Origin: Glutamicibacter sp. JC586
Lineage (GTDB): Bacteria; Actinomycetota; Actinomycetes; Actinomycetales; Micrococcaceae
Length of the DNA stretch: 64,000 bases
Assembly: GCF_009805585.1 (NCBI RefSeq)
Contig: NZ_VHIN01000010.1
Location: forward strand, 718,989 to 782,988
Reading direction: 5' to 3'
Shown: piece after piece, positions 27,028 to 36,008 of the stretch
Position numbering within the stretch: the stretch's first letter is position 1
Layout of the letters: each line of letters opens with the position of its first letter
The notes under the pieces: model-generated
Told to the model about the DNA's origin: nothing
What the model saw: only the letters and a program-made list of their open reading frames with translations
The model's database searches: none
Translations under genes and position numbers: made by a program

Positions 27028-28637
27028 TAACGGGCTACTTTCTGGTTACTGGCAATCACTCGAGTGGTCACTCTTTGGGCCCAGCGTTGGTATTCGGTGT
27101 GCAAAGTTCGGTTGAGGGTGTCATGACCCAACGTTGGATCTTCTGTGGGACGTCCCAACGCAGTCAATGATTCGTTGCGCTGTCCTTGGGCATCCAGACA
27201 TGTCCCATCGGTATCGGTGAGTATGCCTCGCTCCCCCTGCCTGATAAAAATTTCGCCACTAACAAGCAATGATTTGTACAGTGCGCTCGCCGGCACACCT
27301 TCGGGGGCGGGCGCACTAAGCACCCCGGGCGGTACGGTCACAGCATCCACTCTGAGAACCTCACTCCGTGGGGTGTCACCCATAGTTCCCTGCCCGGAAT
27401 TTTCATGGCGAAGAATCCCTATCTCAGACAAGGCCAGTAGCTTCAGAGCCGTTGGCTCAGGTGGTCCAAAGGCCATTCGCTCAAGGTTGGAAGCCATCAT
27501 GTTGAATTCTTGTCGGCTTTGCCGATCCCACTCGTATCTGGACAGCGCTTCAACCATTTCCCTGTACAGGCCGGACCACACGACACCCCAAACCCATTCG
27601 TGGGTTTTAGGCTTCACCCCGTGATTGACCTCAAGACTGTATCGCAACTGCTCAAAGGGGTTGTTCTGGCCAGCAAACTGTTCAGAAATGCCTTGATGAA
27701 CAGTGTCTTGCAAGGCTTCTTTGCTAGCTTCTACGGCGCTGGCCTTTGCCACTGCTAGTGCTGCGTCCGTCAGGATATTCCACAGCTGATCTGTTTTGCG
27801 TTCTTGGCTTCCACCCCATGTCCGCAATTCACTGCGGTACGGCACCAACGCATCCTGCACGCGTGACCCAACCGCCTGTGGCTTAGGTGTCATGCTGATT
27901 CCTCGACGTGAGGTCATGGTGATCAGTTTCGGTTCGTTGCCACTGGGTACATATATCAATGTCAGTCCACCGGCACCCGAATCGCCTTCCCAGCTTCCGC
28001 TGCGCCCCTCTGTAAGTCTCAGCACTACGTCATAGGCTGTCAGCGCTGACCCCTTGATAATCACTTCGCCACCGGCCGGAATTCTTTGTGCTTCACTCTC
28101 CAAGCTCTGAACTGTCAGCGCGGTGGCTTGAATCGACATTGGATCCAACTGTTCAACTATTTGGCCGGTGACTCCGTGACCGGTGGCAAGCACCACCTCG
28201 TCATAAACTTCCGTGACCTTACAGGTGGTTACCTCCCATTTCCCATCAACCTTGTTGAGCGCATCTACTACGTACGCTCGATGCTCAACTTCTATGCAGC
28301 TGTGCTGAACCAGTTGTTCAAACTGCTCGCTGAGGTACTTACCAACGAGCGCGCGGGGCGGAAATGGATCTGAGCTATCAGTTCCAGGTTTGTCTTGACG
28401 CCACTGATCAAAGCTACGGGGACCAAGGCTGAAGGAAGCGTCAATAATTCGGGCATTAACATTGATCCTCAGCTCTTGTGGCTGAGCAGTGTTCCAGACC
28501 CGTCCGGCTCCTGGTGGGTAGGGATCATAGACATCTACCAACACGCTTGGCGATGCCACGCCCTGCAGTCTCTCGTGAAGTTCAAGCAGCGCGAACAAGC
28601 TTTTGGGCCCGCCACCGATCATGGCAATGCGAATCAC
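27027..28637 (-). CDS. FAD/NAD(P)-binding protein (NAD_binding_9 type)
   Basis: 536 residues. The N-terminus IRIAMIGGGPKSLFALLEL is a Rossmann dinucleotide fold with GxGxxx variation, and VVLATGHG is the second nucleotide motif. Family members co-occur with Y4yA-type and SbnA-like PLP enzymes in rhizobia and actinobacteria. It probably oxidises or hydroxylates the amino-acid-derived intermediate of that pathway. It overlaps its neighbours on both sides (ATGA at 28634-28637). Confidence 0.78.
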   Translation of the reverse strand: MIRIAMIGGGPKSLFALLELHERLQGVASPSVLVDVYDPYPPGAGRVWNTAQPQELRINVNARIIDASFSLGPRSFDQWRQDKPGTDSSDPFPPRALVGKYLSEQFEQLVQHSCIEVEHRAYVVDALNKVDGKWEVTTCKVTEVYDEVVLATGHGVTGQIVEQLDPMSIQATALTVQSLESEAQRIPAGGEVIIKGSALTAYDVVLRLTEGRSGSWEGDSGAGGLTLIYVPSGNEPKLITMTSRRGISMTPKPQAVGSRVQDALVPYRSELRTWGGSQERKTDQLWNILTDAALAVAKASAVEASKEALQDTVHQGISEQFAGQNNPFEQLRYSLEVNHGVKPKTHEWVWGVVWSGLYREMVEALSRYEWDRQSRQEFNMMASNLERMAFGPPEPTALKLLALSEIGILRHENSGQGTMGDTPRSEVLRVDAVTVPPGVLSAPAPEGVPASALYKSLLVSGEIFIRQGERGILTDTDGTCLDAQGQRNESLTALGRPTEDPTLGHDTLNRTLHTEYQRWAQRVTTRVIASNQKVAR

Positions 28638-29602
28638 TGCGCCCCACTATTCTCTGGCACCTCACCCAAGTTTTCTTTGACCCAGTCATTGTCATAGACG
28701 GTATGTAGGTAAGGAACTCCCGAGTCATGAACGAGGAAAGCAATTCGCGATCCGGCCGGAATTTCGGGCAACATCTGATCCATGGCGGCAACGATGGCAC
28801 CGGTGGATGCCCCAGCCAAAATACCTTCACGGTAAGCAAGACGGCGGCAACCGCGAACCATATCAATTTCTTTGATGCGCAAGACGTGATCCGGTTTTGC
28901 TTGCAGGGATAGTTCCGGAACTACTCCGGCACCTAGTCCCGGTAAACGCCGCAGCGCAGATTCACCATCAAAAAGTACCGATCCCAAGGCGTCTACTGCC
29001 ACCAGTTGTGTGGAGAGTCGATGCTCTCGAACATAGTTCTGGCATCCCAGAAGTGTTCCGGTAGTGCTGGTGGCGACAAAGAGGAAATCCAGATTCCCGT
29101 CCAAGGCCTTCATGATTTCAGGCATGGTGGAAGAATAATGGGCCGCGGGATTATCCGGTGAACCGTATTGATTGGTGGTGACCGCTCCTGGGTGCTGCGC
29201 TAGGAGATCTTGTACCCGCTGGCGGCGGGCTGCCAATTTGTTGCCATCCGCCGGGTTGAGCACGAGGTCTACTTCTGCCCCGTACGCGCGCATAATTTGT
29301 AGCGCCGAACCATTGGCGTTCTCATCTACAACCGCAATAAATCTAATGCCGCGCACGATGCACTGACGAGATAGAGAGATGCCGAGGTTCCCGGAGGTCG
29401 ATTCAATGACTGTTCCACCCGGTGCCAAGCGTCCGGAAGAAATGAACGCATCAAGCAAACTAGCTGCGGTGCGCTCTTTGGTGCTTCCGGAAAGTTGTAG
29501 GGAATCTAGTTTGGCGAAAACTTGGATATCTGGCACATCAAACAGTTTGTCTAGTCTTACCGTGGGAGTGGCAAAAGGTTCTAAGGTACCGACACTATCC
29601 AT
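28634..29602 (-). CDS. SbnA/cysteine-synthase-like PLP enzyme
   Basis: 322 residues, fold-II PLP. The cofactor lysine is in SGSTKERTAASLL and the phosphate-binding loop in ESTSGNLGISLS, with GILAGASTGAI at the C-terminus. Related enzymes are CysK, CBS and SbnA, which couples O-phosphoserine and glutamate toward 2,3-diaminopropionate. It is the first gene of the operon; no clear Shine-Dalgarno precedes ATG 29602. Activity is a beta-replacement, substrate unknown. Confidence 0.8.
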   Translation of the reverse strand: MDSVGTLEPFATPTVRLDKLFDVPDIQVFAKLDSLQLSGSTKERTAASLLDAFISSGRLAPGGTVIESTSGNLGISLSRQCIVRGIRFIAVVDENANGSALQIMRAYGAEVDLVLNPADGNKLAARRQRVQDLLAQHPGAVTTNQYGSPDNPAAHYSSTMPEIMKALDGNLDFLFVATSTTGTLLGCQNYVREHRLSTQLVAVDALGSVLFDGESALRRLPGLGAGVVPELSLQAKPDHVLRIKEIDMVRGCRRLAYREGILAGASTGAIVAAMDQMLPEIPAGSRIAFLVHDSGVPYLHTVYDNDWVKENLGEVPENSGAQ

Positions 29603-29767
29603 AGTTGATGACTCACATTCAGGCGCTGGTTTTTACCGCTGTGCACTTCATGACCAAACCCAACAACGAACGTTTTTAACATTGCTGGTTGTGGCCAGTC
29701 TAGGCATTCCAGATGCATTCTGGCTAGGGAAAACAGCAAAAGCGTCACTGCTAAACGATGATTCAGT

Positions 29768-29989
29768 TCATCGCTTGCCCGATTGCTCGGCACTGTGCTG
29801 AATGGACTCAATCAAGCTCAGGGCGGTATCCGTAAGCGACTCTGGGGTCCCTTTAATCTTTCCTGCGACCCAACCTCCAAGAACGTTGACCACTCCGCCG
29901 ATAAGGAACTGTCGGTGGTAATTAGCCGGTAAGTCAATGCCAAAGGTCTCGACGTGAGCACCATAGGTTCTCTTAGTTCCGGGTGTCAT
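29768..29989 (-). pseudogene. TetR-family regulator, C-terminal remnant
   Basis: Only about 73 residues remain, with YHRQFLIGGVVNVLGGWVAG and a terminal helix typical of the ligand/dimerisation domain of TetR regulators. No helix-turn-helix part is found upstream, where the sequence runs directly into the Ldh gene end. It is probably the leftover of a deleted regulator, perhaps of one of the flanking operons. Confidence 0.6.
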
Positions 29990-30006
29990 GCACCAGCCAT
30001 GGCAAC

Positions 30007-31032
30007 CTACCGCTTCCGCGGTAGCTCAACCTTTACTTGCGCAGCGATCCTTTGCAGGTTTTCCCACGTCTTCTCATTCAGAGTGATGAGGGCTTCTTCG
30101 GCCAATTGCCCTGGAGTCGGAACATTTTCACCTGGAGCCCGTACCGGCTTTGATCCTTCTTCTACTTCTGTGTCTTTGACGTAATTGATGAGCTCTTCTA
30201 CCTGCGCGGTGTAATCATTGGGATCACGGAGGGCAGCAACGTCGATGACAATGATCAGCGTGCCTTGGGCTTCCGGGCTTTGACGGGTAGAGACCGTATC
30301 GGATCCAGAGAGCGCTCCACCGAATGCCTCAACCAACAGTGATAGGCCAAATCCCTTAAAACCGCCGAAGGGCTTGTGGTATCCGCCGGCACCCACCCAT
30401 TCGTCAGGGACTGTCATTCCGGTATCTTTCTCTTCCTGTAGGCGCCCCGAAGCGACCACGCTGGTCGCAAAATCGATCACCATATGCGGTGCTTGGGCAC
30501 GGGGCACCCCAGCTGCAATGGGGTTAGTCGATAGTCTTGGCTGCAAACCACCCGGAGGAAGGACCGTTTGCAAGGAGCCGTTGTTATTGCCAAAGATAAG
30601 ACTGACCTTGCCAGCTTCCGCAGCTTGTTCGCAGAAAGGTGCCAAGCGTCCTGCAAAATCTGAGTCGCGTACGGTCACGGCACTAATTCCATGCTCTTCT
30701 GCGCGCGCAATGGCAAGAGTCATCGCATCACGCAACGCAAAGTGACCGCAGGTTCGGTGCGCATCCATCGCCACTAACGCGCCGGCATCCTTCTCAATGC
30801 TCGTCTGCGCCGAGGGGTTACTCACTCCGTCCAGCGCACGCTGCACGTATTCAGGCAGCCTGCGTAGTCCGTGGGATGGGTGCCCTGCGCGCTCCGAGGA
30901 AATTAGTTGATCCGCCATATATTGGGCGTCTGCTTCATTCGCACCCACGGCGCGCATGCACTGCGAAATAAACTGCGAAAGATCCAACGAATTAAAAGTG
31001 TTCGCCTTTTGGGGCATTACAGACTCGGTCAC
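30007..31032 (-). CDS. Malate/L-lactate dehydrogenase (Ldh/AllD) family oxidoreductase
   Basis: About 341 residues. ERAGHPSHGLRRLPEYVQ is the signature of the NAD(P)-dependent Ldh_2 family, which includes malate/lactate, ureidoglycolate and 2,3-diketogulonate dehydrogenases. FGGFKGFGLSLLVEAF and the catalytic His region are intact. GTG 31032 has AAAGGAG five bases upstream and is preferred to ATG 31050, which overlaps it. It lies downstream of an NCS1 permease and an NTF2-like gene, so it may oxidise an imported nucleobase-derived or hydroxyacid compound. Confidence 0.8.
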   Translation of the reverse strand: MTESVMPQKANTFNSLDLSQFISQCMRAVGANEADAQYMADQLISSERAGHPSHGLRRLPEYVQRALDGVSNPSAQTSIEKDAGALVAMDAHRTCGHFALRDAMTLAIARAEEHGISAVTVRDSDFAGRLAPFCEQAAEAGKVSLIFGNNNGSLQTVLPPGGLQPRLSTNPIAAGVPRAQAPHMVIDFATSVVASGRLQEEKDTGMTVPDEWVGAGGYHKPFGGFKGFGLSLLVEAFGGALSGSDTVSTRQSPEAQGTLIIVIDVAALRDPNDYTAQVEELINYVKDTEVEEGSKPVRAPGENVPTPGQLAEEALITLNEKTWENLQRIAAQVKVELPRKR

Positions 31033-31159
31033 TGAAACTCCTTTGGTCATGTGTTTGACGCGTTGTTTCCACCGTAGAGGCGGGCGTCTCGGTTGCACCT
31101 AAGTGACACGAACTGGCTCCGAGTCCAAGGCTCTTTAGATCTCCGAAGTCGCGCCGGCC

Positions 31160-32542
31160 CTAACGTACAGACTCGGCGGCCTTCCGAACCAAATGCTCGT
31201 GGGCCACTTTTTGGCCACGTTCGCGAGTGTTCCACGACAGTCCTAGGTAGAGCAGGAAGCTGATGACAAAGCACGGAATGTTCGCACCGATAGGGCTAGG
31301 GAACACATAGGTCAGCAGATAGGCAGCCACTGCTCCGAGCACCCAAACACCAACAGCAATCGGGTTCACCCCGTTGCGGTACCAGTAGGCGCCGCCGGTA
31401 TGACGAAGAATATCGCGGCTATATCTTGCGCGCTTGAGGATGTAGTAATCAACAATCATGACCGCGAAGACCGGAACAAAGAACGCCCCGATCAGTGTTA
31501 GGAAGTCGGTGAATTGATCTAGCAGTGACAACCACGTTGCTCCGAGAATGGAGACGCCACCAACGATCAGTGCAGTTGCAAGGAATGGCAACTTTCGTTC
31601 AGGTCGAGAGTTGACCACCGAGGTGATCATTCCGTAGACCGCCATGCTGTTCGTTGCCATCACCGAGAGGAAAATAGCGATGGCTAGTGGAGCCCCAAAG
31701 GCCTTGACCAAGATCGTTGGGTCAAAGGCAGTAGCTTCACCACCGGAGAGAATGACGTAGCCAATGGCGGTGGCACCGAGGATCATAGCCAGCACAGTGG
31801 AGAGTGTGTAACCGATGCCCGCGCCGACGACGCTGGCGCGGGTGGTACGAGCCATGCGATTGATATCGGCCGAAAGTACAGTCCATGAAATAGCGGTAGC
31901 AATCACAATGTCCAAGACGATAAACGGCGTGTAGCCCAGCGATTCATCAACTGGGATCGCAACAAATTCTGCTGGCTCAAACTTGCCGAAAGCCATCGCA
32001 AAGACGTAAGCCATGATGGCCAAAATGAGCACGGCCAGCCACGGTTCAGCTTTAGAGATGCCCTCATGTCCAAAGAGCGCAAGGGTGACCACAAAAATTT
32101 GGCAGATCGCTGAGAACAGTGCCGGGTTACTGAATCCGGTGAGCGAGTCGACCAGGTAGTTCACGGTAACCCCGGCGAGCATTGCCTGCACCCAACTCCA
32201 ACCCATCAACACGATGACGTTGGCTGCCACGGGCAGCAGGCTACCTCGGGTGCCAAAGGCTCCTCGGGTGATTGCCATGGTAGGCATTCCGGTGCGGGTT
32301 CCAATGTTTCCGACCAACACCAGAATGACCGAACCGACCAAGGTTCCAACGACAATCAGGATCAGGGCCAGCGAGAAGTTCAGGCCGGGAACAAAGAAGG
32401 TTCCGGTCAGCAAGGTGGTCACCACCAGGTTGGCAGCCAGCCAGATCATGCCGATGCGCCCTGTGCCTAATTGACCTTTGACAGGTCCGGAGCTTTCGGC
32501 GCCTGCTTCAAGCTTGCGTTCAAATTTGCGGTAGAGGTTCAT
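31160..32542 (-). CDS. NCS1-family nucleobase:cation symporter
   Basis: 460 residues with about 12 membrane helices. TRGAFGTRGSLLPVAANVI is typical of NCS1 permeases (CodB-, PucI-, Mhp1-like). Substrates are purines, pyrimidines, hydantoins or thiamine precursors. It overlaps the NTF2-like gene by ATGA, forming an operon with it and probably with the Ldh gene 127 bases downstream. The specific substrate is not readable. Confidence 0.87.
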   Translation of the reverse strand: MNLYRKFERKLEAGAESSGPVKGQLGTGRIGMIWLAANLVVTTLLTGTFFVPGLNFSLALILIVVGTLVGSVILVLVGNIGTRTGMPTMAITRGAFGTRGSLLPVAANVIVLMGWSWVQAMLAGVTVNYLVDSLTGFSNPALFSAICQIFVVTLALFGHEGISKAEPWLAVLILAIMAYVFAMAFGKFEPAEFVAIPVDESLGYTPFIVLDIVIATAISWTVLSADINRMARTTRASVVGAGIGYTLSTVLAMILGATAIGYVILSGGEATAFDPTILVKAFGAPLAIAIFLSVMATNSMAVYGMITSVVNSRPERKLPFLATALIVGGVSILGATWLSLLDQFTDFLTLIGAFFVPVFAVMIVDYYILKRARYSRDILRHTGGAYWYRNGVNPIAVGVWVLGAVAAYLLTYVFPSPIGANIPCFVISFLLYLGLSWNTRERGQKVAHEHLVRKAAESVR

Positions 32543-32988
32543 GCTGATTCGCCGTTCGCAGTCAACTGGGAGTCTTCAGGAATCGTGGAGAGGTGCTCAT
32601 GAATAGCAATCAGCGAACCATCTGCTTCGCGGCGGAAGATGATACTTTCGCGTTCCACGTAGGAGTCGGTGCTGTAGTTTTCCGGGTCAAGTCCCGAGCG
32701 GATTGAGGTTGCCACGGTGTGGCTGAAGACAGCGCCACCGGCAAAGACCTGAACCAGTTGATCCGAGGATTTGCAGTCGGTAACCTGCCACCCTTCGGCC
32801 AGCCAGCTATCCCACAGTTTTTCATAAATGGCTCGGTCGTCGAGACGGGTTGCCTCTGGATGGAAGATGAAGGAAGCTTCTGGCGCGAAGCCCGCGAAGT
32901 ATTCTTTGGTGTTGGTCGCCGCAAAGGCGTCTACGATGTGTGCCGCTGCGTCTAGGACGTCGCGCTCTGTCGGTGTTTCTGTGCTCAA
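32539..32988 (-). CDS. SnoaL/NTF2-like small protein (YybH type)
   Basis: 149 residues with the SnoaL-like cone fold pattern (VDAFAATNTKEYFAGFAPEA, then WQVTDCKSSDQLVQVF, then SYVERESIIFRREADG). Members act as isomerases, hydratases or binding proteins on small molecules. It is the first gene of the NTF2-NCS1-Ldh group, so it may process the compound imported by the permease. Confidence 0.75.
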   Translation of the reverse strand: MSTETPTERDVLDAAAHIVDAFAATNTKEYFAGFAPEASFIFHPEATRLDDRAIYEKLWDSWLAEGWQVTDCKSSDQLVQVFAGGAVFSHTVATSIRSGLDPENYSTDSYVERESIIFRREADGSLIAIHEHLSTIPEDSQLTANGESA

Positions 32989-33370
32989 CGCTTCTCCCGA
33001 GACTGAGGTCTTGATTCACACACTGCGAGGCGTGCGCATAAAGTGAGGTGGATTACCTATATGCACTTTTTGTTTACCCTAGGTGATCCGCTGAGATGAG
33101 GTCAATGATTTATGCCAATTTGACAACAGCGCGAAGCTTGCGATACGAGACGCTTCACTTAGCGGATGCCTTCCTGAAAAGTCAGTTTCCGCTGCGTCGA
33201 TTTTCCAGCTCTACCCAGGGGAAAGGAAATCGTCGAACCAACACCTCAGAGGCCGGATAATGCCGGTTAATAGCGAAGCGACCATCGTCTAGACTTTGTC
33301 GCCACGTAGCTTTGACCTAGGAATGCCTCATGCAGGCATCATTGGAGCGGAACCCGTAAACTAGAAAATT
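32989..33370. other. Intergenic stretch, no gene seen
   Basis: About 380 bases between the divergent NTF2-like and Abi genes. It should hold the promoter of the NTF2 operon. A possible inverted repeat AAAGTG/CACTTT flanks 33042-33070. No ORF is supported. Confidence 0.4.
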
Positions 33371-33447
33371 CTGGCCTATAGGCCCAGCTTGAGACCACAC
33401 CCATAGACAAAAAGAAGCCCCATACCGCTTGGCGGTACGAGGACTTC
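33371..33447 (+). ncRNA. Candidate structured RNA upstream of the Abi gene
   Basis: Two hairpins stand just before the Abi start. The first is CT-GGCC-TATA-GGCC-CAG at 33371-33387. The second has outer arms GAAG (33414-33417) and CTTC (33444-33447), middle CC/GG pairing, and a perfect inner stem TACCGC (33423-33428) / GCGGTA (33432-33437). An RNA motif upstream of AbiF/Abi_2-type genes has been described, and this gene-RNA arrangement fits it; I cannot run the covariance model to confirm. A simple attenuator is the alternative. Confidence 0.4.
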
Positions 33448-33457
33448 CCAATGATAT

Positions 33458-34348
33458 ATGCACGGATCACTTCCCAACTTTTACAAGTTAGGCGGTCCAG
33501 CTTCTGCCCAATACGACACTTTCGTTATGCAACCGAATCAACTAGCGGACTTCGGCAGCTTCCTAGCAGGTGCACGGTTCCAAACGTACTTGGATAACTG
33601 CCAGAACGACCGTAAGTTAGCTTTGACCACCTACACCTGGAACTCGAAACTTGCCGCCGAACTCGCGAGAATTTTAGGGCACGTTGAAGTTGTTTTGCGG
33701 CATGCAATGGACCTGCAACTTAGATCATGGAATGCTGATCAACCCCGAGTTGCCGGGCAAACCGATCTCAACGATGCCCGCAAGCGTGACGGAGGCAATT
33801 CCGAAGAGTGGTTGAAGCATCCAGCGCCATTATTGTTCAAGCTAGTGAATACAAGGACGCGCACCGGAAAAATCCTCTCCACCTATGATGGAGCTTTACG
33901 CCGAGCAATTGATGGCAGCAACGAGCGAGACCCTGCCCATCCTCGACATGCGACCTACGTCACGCACGATGACATTATTGCGCACACAACTTTTGGGTTT
34001 TGGCTACATTTGCTCCCTAACCCCAAGCACCGACACGCTCCCCTAAGTAGTCTAAGTCAGCAAGAACGGAGCAAAGAGTTGGCGGCGCGCAGACTTTGGT
34101 CCGAAGCTCTTTGCAAGGCATTCCCGGGTAAAACAAACGCATACGTAGTTCAGTATTACGTTCAGCGTGCGCATGCCCTGAGAAACCGAATTGCCCACCA
34201 CGAACCGTTGCTGCACACCGATAGGAAATCCTACTTCAGAACCTCCACTAGGTTGCTTCACGGAATCAACCCTGCCGTAGGAAGCTGGGTCGGATCCACC
34301 GCCCAAGTAGTACAGATCTTAAACAAGCGCCCTCGGCAAAAGCCCTGA
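33458..34348 (+). CDS. Abi-family (AbiD/AbiF-like) HEPN protein
   Basis: Up to 296 residues. The C-terminal AHALRNRIAHHEPLL contains the Rx4-6H motif of HEPN ribonucleases in the Abi_2 family, and LGHVEVVLRHAMDLQL is the typical N-terminal helix. Such proteins cause abortive infection or act as RNA-targeting toxins. No ribosome site is clear: ATG 33458 directly follows a hairpin, and ATG 33527 (MQPNQLADFGSFL), where family similarity appears to begin, is the alternative. It is a lone gene with its own terminator, and the preceding hairpins may be its RNA partner. Confidence 0.8.
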   Translation: MHGSLPNFYKLGGPASAQYDTFVMQPNQLADFGSFLAGARFQTYLDNCQNDRKLALTTYTWNSKLAAELARILGHVEVVLRHAMDLQLRSWNADQPRVAGQTDLNDARKRDGGNSEEWLKHPAPLLFKLVNTRTRTGKILSTYDGALRRAIDGSNERDPAHPRHATYVTHDDIIAHTTFGFWLHLLPNPKHRHAPLSSLSQQERSKELAARRLWSEALCKAFPGKTNAYVVQYYVQRAHALRNRIAHHEPLLHTDRKSYFRTSTRLLHGINPAVGSWVGSTAQVVQILNKRPRQKP

Positions 34349-34450
34349 ATGGAGCGGTTCCACAGGTGGCCGCCTGCCACTGTCGACACGACAGCTCGCA
34401 GCGCTACCCTCTAGACCGAACCTCAGGACGCAATCAAATACTCCACTTCC

Positions 34451-34479
34451 GAAGCCCGAGTTTGATAACACGGGCTTTC
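34451..34479 (+). terminator. Terminator after the Abi gene
   Basis: Arms GAAGCCCG (34451-34458) and CGGGCTTTC (34471-34479) form an 8-base stem with a 12-base loop and a short T-rich end. Apart from it, the 340 bases from 34349 to 34690 hold no ORF I can support, only the operator at 34663. Confidence 0.6.
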
Positions 34480-34662
34480 GCGTTCCTCAGCTAACTTACA
34501 CAAGGCCAGCAACCACCCTGACTCTGCGCATTTCACGCTGTCACTTCGCCCAGATGGCCAAATATTCAGTTCGCCACAACCTCTGAGCACTCTTGTTGCA
34601 GCAAGAAAATTGCGTTATCGGCTCCCGCCCAGCCAACTTCTACCCCAACCAACATTAGATAA

Positions 34663-34689
34663 TGCACTTTCAGTGCAATATGATGCACT
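34663..34689 (+). promoter_or_regulatory. Operator-like palindrome before the XRE-cupin gene
   Basis: TGCACT-TTC-AGTGCA (34663-34677) is a perfect palindrome, and TGCACT is repeated at 34684-34689, two bases before the start codon. A TAGATAAT-like -10 overlaps the left edge. The XRE-cupin protein probably binds here to control its own operon. Confidence 0.55.
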
Positions 34690-34690
34690 C

Positions 34691-35299
34691 ATGGACACTA
34701 GTGTGGAACTACTCGCCCAAAGCATCGGGGCGCGAGTAAAAAGCGAACGCAAAAAACACGACTGGACGTTGGATCAACTCTCCGAAGCCTCTGGCGTGAG
34801 CCGACGCATGCTCATCAACGTGGAGCAGGGAACTGCCAACCCCAGCGTGAGCATCCTATTGCGCCTTGCAGACGCCCTAGGCATAGGTCTGCCGGCACTA
34901 GTTGAACCACCGGAACTGCGCACCGCCATGATCACCCGCAAGGGTGAAGGTGCAGCACTGTGGACCGGAGAAAACGGAGGTAGCGGAATACTGGTTGCCG
35001 GCAACGCAACCCCTGATGCCTTGGAACTGTGGGACTGGACCTTGGCTCCCGGCGAGCGCCACGAAAGCGAGGCGCACAGTGAGGGCACTCGGGAATTACT
35101 GCACTTACATAAAGGATCGCTCACCGTCGAGGTCAACGACGAAGTCTTCGAACTACGGGCCGGGGACGCGATGTCTTTCCACAGCGATACCGCCCATGCG
35201 TATGCGAATACCCACAAGACACCTGCCATTTTTAACCTCTGTGTTTTTGAACCTTCGGCGGGTACCACACACAAGATGGAGGATAACAATGCCAAATAA
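34691..35299 (+). CDS. XRE-cupin transcriptional regulator
   Basis: About 202 residues: XRE helix-turn-helix (WTLDQLSEASGVSRRMLINV) followed by a cupin domain (HSEGTRELLHLHKGSLTVEV, then GDAMSFHSDTAHAY). ATG 34691 is chosen over the longer frame because it starts the domain and follows the -10 and operator directly. It overlaps the B3/B4 gene by 11 bases and leads an operon with it and an EamA exporter, so it probably senses an amino acid. Confidence 0.88.
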   Translation: MDTSVELLAQSIGARVKSERKKHDWTLDQLSEASGVSRRMLINVEQGTANPSVSILLRLADALGIGLPALVEPPELRTAMITRKGEGAALWTGENGGSGILVAGNATPDALELWDWTLAPGERHESEAHSEGTRELLHLHKGSLTVEVNDEVFELRAGDAMSFHSDTAHAYANTHKTPAIFNLCVFEPSAGTTHKMEDNNAK

Positions 35300-36008
35300 C
35301 CTCACCCCTACCGAATTCCTCTACGCTTGCAGTGTTGCACCCGAGGTCTTTGAACTGCGCCCCGATTACCGTGCGCTACTGCTGGTAGTTGAAGGTCTAG
35401 AACCGCAGGCCAGCTCCGCTGTGGCAGATGAGCTGATCGCTCACGCCGAAGCTCATGCCAAAGAACTTCTAGCCGAGACTCCAGTAGACCAACTGCCACA
35501 GATCAGCGCCTGGCGTGATGCCTACCGCGGTTTTGGAGCCAAGCCTCAGCGCACCCGCAATAGCCTCGAAGCACTGACTCGACGTGCCGCCGATGGTCTG
35601 CCACGGGTAAATGCACTGACCGATATTTACAACGCCATCAGCGTGCTTCATCAGATCCCACTCGGTGGTGAAGATTTTGATCTTTATGATGGTCCGGCTC
35701 AACTGCCCCGCGCCATTGGCGATGAAGCGTTTGATACCACCGCAGGCGGTGAAATTGTCATTGAAAATCCCAGTGAGGGTGAAGTGATTTGGCGCGATAA
35801 CACCGGGGTCACCTGCCGCCGATGGAACTGGCGTCAGGGCAAACGAACTGCATTGTCAGAAAAAACCAGCACCGCATTCTTCATCTTGGACGCACTAGAG
35901 CCCATGACCGATGAACGGCTCAGCGCGGTAGGCGAAGAGCTTGGCCAAGCATTGGAGTCCTTGGGTGGCGCTGTGCAGATTTCTCGTCGCATGATTGGGG
36001 CACAGTGA
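35289..36008 (+). CDS. Free-standing B3/B4 tRNA-editing-type domain protein
   Basis: 239 residues matching the B3/B4 domain of the phenylalanyl-tRNA synthetase beta subunit (WRDAYRGFGAKPQRTRNSLE, then GLPRVNALTDIYNAISVLH). In PheT this domain hydrolyses Tyr-tRNAPhe; stand-alone copies are thought to edit or bind aminoacyl-tRNA. ATG 35289 has GGAGG nearby and overlaps the regulator gene. Linkage with an EamA exporter suggests protection from an amino acid or analogue. Confidence 0.85.
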   Translation: MPNNLTPTEFLYACSVAPEVFELRPDYRALLLVVEGLEPQASSAVADELIAHAEAHAKELLAETPVDQLPQISAWRDAYRGFGAKPQRTRNSLEALTRRAADGLPRVNALTDIYNAISVLHQIPLGGEDFDLYDGPAQLPRAIGDEAFDTTAGGEIVIENPSEGEVIWRDNTGVTCRRWNWRQGKRTALSEKTSTAFFILDALEPMTDERLSAVGEELGQALESLGGAVQISRRMIGAQ

